Part shown: positions 52,405 through 64,000 of the stretch, piece by piece | Position numbering within the stretch: position 1 is the stretch's first letter | Layout of the letters: every line of letters begins with the position of its first letter | Assembly: GCA_024509875.1 (NCBI GenBank) | Contig: JAMPIV010018772.1 | Span: forward strand, 186,001 to 250,000 | DNA length: 64,000 bases | Source: Oreohelix idahoensis | Lineage: Eukaryota; Mollusca; Gastropoda; Stylommatophora; Oreohelicidae | Direction: 5' to 3' | Notes under the pieces: generated by a model | The model's input: the letters and a program-made list of their open reading frames with translations, nothing else | What the model was told of the DNA's origin: nothing | Database searches by the model: none | Translations under genes and position numbers: made by a program

Positions 52405-53060
52405 GTCTTCACCCTCCCTCTCAAATTTCACCCCCTTCCTAAATCTATAAAACGCATTTTACAAGTTATAAACCTCATTAGATTTTTTTTAAATTGAAAA
52501 GGGGCAATATATATAACTTACAATAAACATTGGCAAATGTGTGACTTTTTCTGCTAGCATATTTGGAAAAAAGCGGTACAAATCCCCTACTAAAATCATT
52601 TACCCACCCCATCCTATTAATTATTGACGATTGTTGCCAAAATGAAACTAACGATAGACAAAACAAGCGAGTAATACGTTTTAGCATTGGAATAACTAAG
52701 GCTATCGCCGTTTCAAAAACTGCAAACGATCGACGCAGATGCAAAGGTATAAACACAAAGCGTTGAAGTCACTTTCGCAAAAACACACACACACACTGCA
52801 GCCCGCGTTTCCTGCCTCTAGTTTTTTTTTTTCCTAACGAAATCCGAAAAAGCGTGCAAAACCAACTTTTTAACGCGGTGCTTGGTCTTCAAAGGACACA
52901 GAGAGGGGACAAGGGGGAGAAAAGAAAAAAATATCTCACCTACTTGTAAATTTGAAATTGACCCTATGGAGCAGGGCTGCTAGTGGCAAAAGTGAATTTT
53001 AGGAAATGGCTTTCTATATAAACTACAACTAAGATCTTGAAAGATAGAATAAATATTATT
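52405..53060. other. No gene recognised
   Basis: AT-rich, with a short CA repeat near 52785. No supported exon on either strand. Confidence 0.4.
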
Positions 53061-53072
53061 GAATATAATATC

Positions 53073-53155
53073 ACAGCTGATAGAATGGTCTGGCGCTCTC
53101 TCTTCCAAACCTCTACACCTCACGGTAGAAGGGGAACGACTAAGTAAGTAAGTAA
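53073..53155 (+). mobile_element. 83-bp LINE family D insertion with 12-bp target duplication
   Basis: Flanked exactly by GAATATAATATC at 53061-53072 and 53156-53167. The insert is the last ~70 bp of family D (TCTACACCTCACGGTAGAAG, then GGGAACGAC) followed by an AAGT-unit tail. Clear proof that this family ends in AAGT repeats and makes long target duplications. Confidence 0.9.
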
Positions 53156-53169
53156 GAATATAATATCCT

Positions 53170-54435
53170 TCATATTTCCTTATAATAATTTAGATGAACC
53201 TTAGAAGACTTATTTCATTAATATGATGGTACAGTACAAGAAAACCATAAATAACGAGAAAAATATAAAGATGCAAATAATGATAAAGAAGTACATAAAA
53301 CTTATCCAGAAATGTAGAGGATAATGGTCTGAGTAAGAATTACTTTCTGTCTTTAAAATCGCTCCATAAATAACAAAGATATGGTAGAAAATAAAAATTG
53401 TGACAGACTGACAGACGCATAAATAACTCAGGTTTGAAAATCTTCGCCCAAGTCAAAATTTTTGACTTGATTTGATTGGCCACCCCACTAGTTAGGAAAA
53501 GGGGAGGTAAAAGCTGCAGATTTGCCAACCAACGCGAACATATTACTATGTAGTGAGAGTAAAAGCAGACTCGCAAACGTATTGATAAACACCCATAAAA
53601 TGTTTGGGATTTTCAAAAAAAGAGTCAAATATTTGACGCGTTGTTCCATTGGCTGGCAGATTTGATAATAGCAAAAGAATACAAGGTTAGGACGCCATTT
53701 GAAAATAAAATTCTGACACAGTAAAGATGAGAGCAGAGGTGAAACTTCTGAAAAGAAATTCTTTACAGTCTGGACGAAGGCAGATCTGAAGTGTGCCATT
53801 ATTTGCCAGTCATCTTTTACTTGTGTAAATAAATTCATTGAATTGCGGGTTTCATTGCCTGTTACAAGCTGTAACAGGAGACCTACTGAGACTTTATCTG
53901 AGGAAAGTGAAGGCCTCAGCAGAGCTGTTACTGCACGTTTTAGCCAGAGAAAGACTTCTGGGCTGACTTTGTCATAATTTCCAGTATTCTACAGCTGAAC
54001 TCAAAGAAATGGTGAACGTATCTTAAGGGCATCCTGTCAACTCATCAACGTGCAAAGTTTTCCAAAAACTTTATCCACATTTTAGTGGGAATGATGTAAA
54101 TAACAGCCCCGCACAAGATTGACTTTCACCAATTAGACAGTACTATACTATTATGTAAATACATCACCAAAGACAGTTCCTATTATTTGATCTGGACAGA
54201 AAATTCTCTTTATTTATTTGGTATATGTAAACTACATTTTCTTCAGTTAAATATTCCTGTCCCAAAAAAATTGAGGTACAGGAAAATAAAATTGTAAAGT
54301 AAGTTGATAACTAAAACTACTGTCTTACTTAAATTCATGGTATTGAGTTACAGTTGTGTTCAAGTTATTATCACAACACCATACATCCATTACCCTAGAC
54401 ACGTAGCCATATAACATAATAAAATCAAAATAATT
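53170..54435. other. No gene recognised
   Basis: AT-rich. Frames at 53340-53838 on the minus strand lack recognisable domains. Confidence 0.4.
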
Positions 54436-54439
54436 CGCA

Positions 54440-55075
54440 GAGTGAGATCGTAGGGTGGTAGCAGTTAGGTACCCGGAGAACATCATCATCAACTATTAGA
54501 CTCAGGGACCTTCATAGCTGACCTCACTCTGTAGACAATTAATAATTAACATAGTAACATCAAAACCCACCACAGTCTCAGAGCCATACAATAAGACTGA
54601 CTTGACATCTGAGTTCAAGATTCTTATTTTCGTATTGGGCTTGATTTCTCTTGTTGTCCTAATGTTTTCCAATGCAATGAAAGCTCCTCTTGCTTTTTGT
54701 ATTTTATTTTGATATCACTGTTTTCCCTCCAACTTTGTCTATATTACTGCCACGATATGTGTACGATTCTACATCTTTTAGTGGCGTTTCTCCAAGTTCA
54801 ACTTTATTATAATTTCTTGCATTTACTCGTATTCTCATAATCTTTGTCTTTTCCCTGTGTATTTTCAGGCCCACTTGTTGTGACCTCTCATCGAAAATTT
54901 TCATTTTGTCATGCATCTGATTTTGATTATGGGACAGAAGAGCCATGTCATCTGCAAAATCTAGATCATCAAGCTGTTTAGTCAGATTCCACTGGATTCC
55001 ATTTCTGTTATGTGATGTCGATGTTTTCATAACCCAATCAATTGCTTTCTAAGACAAGAAATGGAGACAAGAGAC
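54440..55075 (-). pseudogene. RTE LINE, downstream half (reverse transcriptase motif C and C-terminus)
   Basis: 54704-55030 encodes VIDW-like start, NRNGIQWNLTKQLDDLDFAD (motif C, FADD), then KIFDERSQQVGLKIHREKTK and ETPLKDVESYTYRGSNI. Frameshifted pieces continue to about 54500 with VKSVLLYGSET. Its upstream half is at 57125-59640; the break falls inside the conserved RQGCLLSP motif. Confidence 0.8.
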
Positions 55076-57124
55076 TATAGTGGTTTTTGATGTTATTGTG
55101 TGGTTGCTATGTACCTAGTGTTCTGGATGAGGTCAGCTGTGAAGGCTCCTGATGATAAAAGTTTATGTGAGTTACAGAATGCCTTTCTGCTACCACTTAT
55201 GACCTCAAACAGACTTATTCTACTATTATGTATGTTAGCTACGTTTAATGTCTAGGGTAATGAAATGTGATGTGTAGGTAATTTAATACACAGACACACA
55301 CATGTAAACACTAAGTCTAATAATAATAATAATACTAAGCTCTATGATCAACTCAACTAACACTGGCTTTAGAAGTTAAAGTTATAATTTTTTGAATTTA
55401 TTTAGTCCTGAGCCAAATTTTTTTATGGTCAGGACGTATGAAACAATATGTATTTATCAATAAAAGTGCATATATATATTAAATAATCAAATGCAAATTT
55501 TGTACTTAGATATATGTGTTCATTGGTTAATATTAACACTAACTACAGTGTTTTGGGAAAACTAGCACTGGATGTTAAGTCGGGGTGATGTCATCACACC
55601 CGATCTCTGTTCACAATGTTCATTATCTTGGAAATATAGTACTGAAATATAGTTTTTATCAACCAGGATTTGGTTTATTTATTTCTTGGTGGAAACAGTT
55701 GGATGAATCTACAGCAGGCCAGGTATTCAACTTATCTGGCCTGTGACGATGCAGTAAAGAATTCACGTGGCCCACTCCTCACAAGTGCTGGAGTAAAATG
55801 ATAGGATTCTTAGGCATCCAATCTTGGACCTCTTCAAGCATCTGGCACTAGCATAGTGCCAAACCAGAAACTCTGAAACCAAAATTTGTGCCATGTGTCA
55901 ACACACTGCCTACTGCACCAATTTTTACACATAACAAAAAAAACATTACAAAGATCAGGTCAGATCTCTCTGACAAACTCAGCACATCTCACCCAGGTGT
56001 TATCAAATAGTACTAGTTTCCCATGACTGCATTGCATCCGAAATATGTTCAATATTTTCCTCTTCCATCCAATAAGGTGGGTAATATGTTCCCACTGATC
56101 TCAAATATAGATCTGTCTTCCATAGTCTTAGATATGTTTTCCTATATTATGTGTTTGCTTCTATGCCCTGGACTGCTGCTGGGGACCTAGAGTAAGCACT
56201 CACTTGTCGTAATCATTTTTCATGATATGGCAGTATCAATCACTCCAAATATTAAATAAAAGGGTTAATGAATTTTTCTCCTTACCACAATTCAAAATTG
56301 AAAACACAGTTACGTTGTACTAGCAAAACTCAGCTGAGCTGCTGGTTAGATTAAGGCGTCCCACTGATAATAGTTAATATTTCCTGGAAATCACACCTCT
56401 AGCATTAACGAACTGTGTCAATGGACAGTCTTCTTCAAAATGGCAATTGCTTCTAGTGTTTTTCTACAATATAAAATCTTCTGTCCAATCAGCGGACTTC
56501 CCCTCTACCTTTCAAATATTCAAACTACAAATGTCCAATTTCGGTCCAGTCTCAGTCTAGTGTGTAGTATTTTTCTGTCGGTCTGTCCGTCCCAACTTGG
56601 TTTTTCCCAAAATTACACTTGTTTTTGGACGAAACTACAAGAAAAAACTACACAAATTTTTGTCTCCCCCTACTTCTAACATTCTATGCTAAGTTATATT
56701 TAGCTACTATCCTCCTATCCTGCCCCTAGTCCACCTGCAGTTTGGTTTTTGCATTTTTAGTCTCAAGGACGTCAAAATGTAACTTTAGTGAAAATATGCA
56801 AAAAAAACTGTCTGCTAGTCTGTATTGAACAATACAGTCTTTCGTCAATATCTTCCGTGTTATCTGTCCGTCTGTGTAATTAAAAGTATATTCTTTCTCT
56901 GCTAAAGATGGGCTATCAAACTAGCTATTTTTTTATTCTCCTTAACTTATTATTAAGTCTGCATGTTATAACTAGTTAGTTTCAATGGCGCTAGAAAACG
57001 CTGGCGTGGGCGAGAATGTATCAGCATATCTTACCAATATTTTTATCCCTACATGTTATTTTATCTGTTTACTTTATAAATGGAGGAATTTTAACGTTGT
57101 ATCACTGTAATTTCATCACAGAGA
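55076..57124. mobile_element. ~2-kb insertion that splits the RTE LINE
   Basis: Reverse transcriptase sequence stops after GVRQGCL (57125 side) and resumes with SPFL...WVMKT (55070 side), so about 2.05 kb has been inserted. GAGACA occurs at both junctions and may be the target duplication. The insert has no long frame and no terminal repeats that I can see, so its class is unknown. It contains an AAT-unit run at 55318-55335 and, near its left end, a block (GAGGTCAGCTGTGAAGG) resembling LINE 3-prime sequence at 54510-54530. Confidence 0.6.
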
Positions 57125-59640
57125 CATCCCTGTCTCACTCCCGTTCTAATCTTAAACGGTTCTGTAAGTTGTCCTTCGTGAAGAGCTCTGCATGTCATGT
57201 CTTCATAGGTCTTCTTTATTAATGATTTTTATCGGAATTTCATAATGCTTATGAAGTTTCCAAAGTGATTCTCTGTCTACATAGTCAAATGCCTTTTCAT
57301 AGTCCACGAATCCGATGTATAGCGGTGAATTCCATTCCAGACTTTGTTCAACTATTATTCTCAATGTGGCTATTTGGTCTACATGATCTATTTTGTCGAA
57401 AACCTGCTTGTTCATCTCTCAGTTGCTTGTCTATGGACTCCTTTAATATCTCAAAGATGATTCTGTTTAATACTTTTCCTGGCACTGATAGTAACATTAT
57501 TCCTCTACAATTTGTGCACTCTTGTAAATTTCCCTTCTTAGGCAACTTGATCAGATAACCTTCCTTCTATTCTGCTGGTATTTCCTCTCTCTTTCAGACT
57601 TTGCCAAGTAGTTTGTATAATATCTCTGTAGAGGTATCAATATCTGTTTTGATGGCCTCTGCTGGAATGCCATCTAAACCAGCTGCTTTTCCATCTTTCA
57701 GAAGCTTTATGGTTTTCTTTATTTCTTCTCTACTTGGTCGTTCACAGCTGATTTGTAGCTTCTCTTCTGCTGGCTTGATGTCTGGGGGATTAGTTGGAGC
57801 TGGTCTATTGAGAAGTTCCTCAAAATGTTCTGCCCATATCTTCATTTGTTCTTGTATATTACTAAGCAATTTTCCATCCTTTTCTTTTATGAGGCCATTT
57901 GCTTGCTTATATCTCCCTGTTAGCTTCTTTGTGTTGTTGTACAGGTCCCTCATATTTCCTTTGGCTGCAGCTTCCTCTGCTTCCCTTGCCAACTCTTCAA
58001 TAAACTTCCTCTAGTCTCTTTTAATGTTTCTTCTTACATCTTTGTTTCTATGTACACTTCATGAGCCTTGGTTTTGCTTCTGTTTAAATCTGCTTTCTTG
58101 TTTTTCCTGTCTTCTATCTTGCTAATGGTTTCTGTTGTTTTCCATGCTTTGTGCTGATGTTCTCTTTTTCTCAGTACTTCTTCCCCCATCTCGTTCCATA
58201 TATTTTTTACTTGTTGCCAGTGGACTTCCGTATCTGCTTCATCTTCCAGCTGCTGGAGTACTTGGTAGTTGTTGGATATTGTAACTGAAAAGTTTTCTTT
58301 TATTTCCTGATTTCTTAGATATCCGACACGTGGTGGTCATGGAAACAGGCTGCATCACTGCAGTCTGGCTGAGAGAATAGGGATCGAAGAAGGAAGGCAA
58401 ACCCGGTCCCAAAAAATGCCGTGCTGAAGTCGGATGTGTCGGCCGAAAGGCGCAGATATCGCAGCTCCGGCGTAAACAGACACAACGCAACCAACGTCCT
58501 TTTCAGGACGAACGAAGAAGAAGAAGATATCCCACATTATACTGTTGTCTATAGCTATATCCTGTTGTAAATTTCTTGAGTTTTAATTTTGATTTAGCCA
58601 ACAGAAGATGGTGGTCTGATACAACATCTGCTCCTCTACATACTTTTACATCATGCAGTGATGATCTAAACTTCTTACTTATGCGTATGTGATCAATCTG
58701 ATTCTCAGTTCTGTGGTCTGGTGATATCCATGCTGCTTTATGTATTCTTTTATGTGGAAATATGCTTCCTCCTATAGCTAGTTGATTGGAAGCACAGAAG
58801 TTTGCTAATAGTTCCCCATCCTCGTTCATCATACCTAATCCATGCTTTCCCATGATTTCTCCAAAGCGGGTGTTGTCTGTTCCTATTTTCGCGTTTAGGT
58901 CCCCCATCAAAATTGTGATGTCCTTTCTAGACATTTTGTAGTCCGGTGTAAAAGTCTTCTTTCTCAGATTCTTCTTTATCATTTGTTGGTGCATAACACT
59001 GGATGATGTTTATATTTACTTTCTTTTTGGATGATTTAAACCTTGTTGTTATAATTTTGTGTCCCATTGCTTCCCATTCTATAAGTGCCTCCTGTGCTTC
59101 CCTGGACAGCATTAGAGCCACCCCATTCACTGTGGTGGGCTCTTTCCTCCTCATGTCCTGAGGACAACACCATTTATCCTGTGATCAATCTCCTCCTTTC
59201 TATGCCCTTCCACCGTGTCTCGCAGAGACCCAGGATATCAATCCTGTAATTTTCATTTCCGCTGCTACCTGTGCAGTTTTCCCTTGTTCCTATAGAGTGC
59301 GAACATTCCAGGTGCCAATCCTGGAGATTTTCTAGACTAAAAAAGGTTAGTCGGGCAACCCAGACTTCTTTCGGCTTTATCTGGGTTGCCTCATGCGCCT
59401 CCTTTCCAGAAGACCTTCTTCTGACTTGGGCAGCTGAGTTGATTTATATTCTGTTTTTGACTTGTCCATGTTTGTTGACGTTTTTTGGTAAAAAGTTTTT
59501 TACAGGATGGGGTAACCAGCCCCACGCCCAACCCTCCTTAGTCGCTTTTTACGACATGCACGGTAGGGTACAACATTACTATTCTTTGCTCCTATTTCGG
59601 GCGCCGGTAACGCATGGGTGTTTCCAGATTTTACTTACGT
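57125..59640 (-). pseudogene. RTE LINE, upstream half (leader, endonuclease, start of reverse transcriptase)
   Basis: Order on the minus strand: a GC-richer leader (59640-59350), the endonuclease start RIGTWNVRTL (59325-59295), then 59154-58503 with VALMLSREAQEAL, NIIQCYAPTNDKE, TILMGDLNAKIG, and the end DHHLLLAKSKLKLKKF. Then 57992-57594 holds the pre-RT region with GKAAGLDGIPAEAIK, and 57545-57125 holds TNCRGIMLLSVPGKVLNRII, GFVDYEKAFDYVDRESLWKL (motif A) and RTGVRQGCL. Several frameshifts; dead. A SINE-like insertion is nested at 58325-58524. Confidence 0.85.
58325..58524 (+). mobile_element. SINE-like insertion S1, copy 2, nested in the RTE LINE
   Basis: Flanked by the 8-bp direct repeat AGATATCC (58317-58324, 58525-58532) and ending in GAAGAAGAAG. 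It matches 5280-5483. It interrupts the LINE between its endonuclease and pre-RT regions, so it inserted later than the LINE. Confidence 0.8.
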
Positions 59641-59713
59641 TAATAACTTTTCTTTTCTTCACTTATTATGCAATTTAGACTTACCAAATGAAAACCTTGA
59701 CCTTAAGGTATAA

Positions 59714-59723
59714 GTCACATGAC
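59714..59723. promoter_or_regulatory. Palindromic E-box of the MITF/TFEB type upstream of ARL8
   Basis: GTCACATGAC, about 100 bp upstream of the ARL8 start codon. MITF/TFE proteins bind TCACGTGA and TCACATGA; the CLEAR motif of lysosomal genes is GTCACGTGAC. ARL8 is lysosomal, which makes the match meaningful, but it is a single short motif. Confidence 0.4.
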
Positions 59724-59822
59724 AGTCTTTAGTTCTTCCTGTTTTATGTATGTGAGAGAATCAAGCCAATATCGGTAGAAGGAATCGTGTGCGTGTTTCT
59801 TTGTTGAACCAACAACGTGAAA

Positions 59823-62914
<3,092 letters not shown>

Positions 62915-63009
62915 GTAAGTGATTTCATAAACTTAAAAACAAAACATATTGCAGTGTAGCCAAATCATATTTTACTTTGGGATTTTGTCTCTTGCATTGG
63001 TCCGTTTGC

Positions 63010-63110
63010 CACATGTTCCTTGGGGTCTCCAAGGAGACGAGGAAAGAATAAGAATGCTACTGCTGTAAAAGGTGACTAATATAATTTGTGCATGGGGCTG
63101 TGTTGCGAGG
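63010..63110 (+). repeat. Short interspersed repeat R, partial copy
   Basis: CCTTGGGGTCTCCAAGGAGA, then GAATGCTACTGCTGTAAAAG and GGTGACTAATATAATTTGTG, then GCATGGGGCTG. 5-prime half of the family, in ARL8 intron 4. Confidence 0.6.
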
Positions 63111-64000
63111 AGGGTTGGGGGGTTGTGTTTCTTCTCTTCTTATATATATATATATAATGTCACCACTGTTACAAAACCTCCTCTGTTTAAATGTGTGACC
63201 GTTGAAGATTTTCATTGAATGAAGGAAGCTTCCACTTCCATTGGCCAGTGCATCAATTCATTCATTTTATTTCTGTATCGTGCTTGATGGTGTATTACGC
63301 GAAGATGGGTGTATAATCTTGTGACTATCACAACTGTTGGAACTAGTCAACCTCAATGAATGTGATAAGTCCCTTTTGAGTCCAAACAATTTATTACACA
63401 TTTTCAGACATCATATGTTGATCATGAATACATCACATATATAATTTAGAATCCTATATTGAATTAGCTATCTTTGCATATCAGTCCTTTGTCCCGTACA
63501 TCTGAATTACTGTAGGCAGAACGACATAACTATATGCACGCGTGGTTGGTGATCCCAACGACCGACAGTGAGATTATGCGTCTGGCACTAATATAACTAA
63601 AACGGACTGTTAATTCATCTCGACTAGGTTTAGTCAATTACTAACCTGTAACATTCATCTTTCTTCATCATAACAGTGGACTGACCCATGTCCATAATAA
63701 AATACAATATAACTGTGTGGCACTCCATGCCCGACACTATAAGACTACAAGGACACGTCTTCTCAGTTCGACGGTCATTCAAGAAAAGGTCCCGTCTCTT
63801 GGTCACGGTGCGTGACTACCAACGCTGAAACGTCACAGCGTTCAATAGGCTAATAATATTTTTACATTACATTAAACGTTGTAACCCCTAAAATCGCATG
63901 CTGCTAACCTCTAGCAGACAATGCCAATTAAACTACCGTAACAATTCTCTGTCCACCGGGGGGAAAAAAAATCTATTCGATAGATTTTTTTTTTTTTTTT
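63111..64000. other. ARL8 intron 4 sequence; no further exon before the window end
   Basis: No match to the remaining ARL8 coding sequence. A CTGCTA/TAGCAG hairpin lies near 63900-63917. The last ~35 bases form a palindrome with poly-A/poly-T arms. Confidence 0.5.

Noticed and set aside
53488..53838. Minus-strand 116-codon frame
   Set aside because: Hydrophobic, AT-rich composition with no motif, splice or promoter support.
63150..63990. Possible LTR (starts TGTCACCACTGTTAC, has GTTGTAACCCC near the end)
   Set aside because: No matching second LTR, primer-binding site or gag/pol sequence is visible in the window.

Overview
This is a eukaryotic window: spliced genes with GT/AG introns, AT-rich intergenic DNA and many transposable elements (TEs). 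The two host genes and the mix of non-LTR retrotransposons, mariner, Tigger, piggyBac-like and Mutator-like elements fit an invertebrate animal. A mollusc is my best guess, but the sequence alone does not prove it.

Two host genes are visible, both cut by the window edges. The first, on the minus strand, is CXXC1/CFP1, the CpG-binding subunit of the Set1/COMPASS histone H3K4 methyltransferase. I rebuilt eight exons in consistent phase: 50598-50627, 35599-35738, 31556-31656, 28594-28724, 24473-24559, 23632-23700, 22562-22635 and 14273-14429. They encode an N-terminal helix, a complete PHD finger, a complete eight-cysteine CXXC finger and a lysine-rich stretch; the C-terminal domain was not found. 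The second, on the plus strand, is the lysosomal small GTPase ARL8, with exons 59823-59945, 60768-60848, 61100-61173 and 62753-62914; the last ~40 residues lie beyond the right edge.

Most remaining sequence is mobile DNA, much of it inside the CXXC1 introns. From left to right: a decayed LINE (1-2060), a deleted piggyBac-like element (2095-3492), LINE 3-prime ends and short repeats (3.5-10.5 kb), a nearly complete Tigger/pogo element (11389-13734), a ~5.6 kb I-group LINE with intact ORF2 (15222-20807), a mariner (20907-22253), a truncated Jockey/CR1-like LINE (24698-26752), an unusual array of short stem-loops (26812-27500), a Mutator-like DNA transposon with TTAA-flanked inverted repeats (32193-35057), a second and ~97% identical copy of the I-group LINE with a 15-bp target duplication (37595-43148), foldback elements and LINE pieces (44-53 kb), and an RTE LINE split by a 2-kb insertion and carrying a nested SINE (54.4-59.6 kb).

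The most unexplained structure is the stem-loop array: about nineteen different short perfect hairpins packed into 690 bp. Other points worth attention are a fragment of 18S rRNA in ARL8 intron 3, a MITF/TFEB-type E-box about 100 bp upstream of the ARL8 start codon, and a short repeat family present at least eight times in this window.
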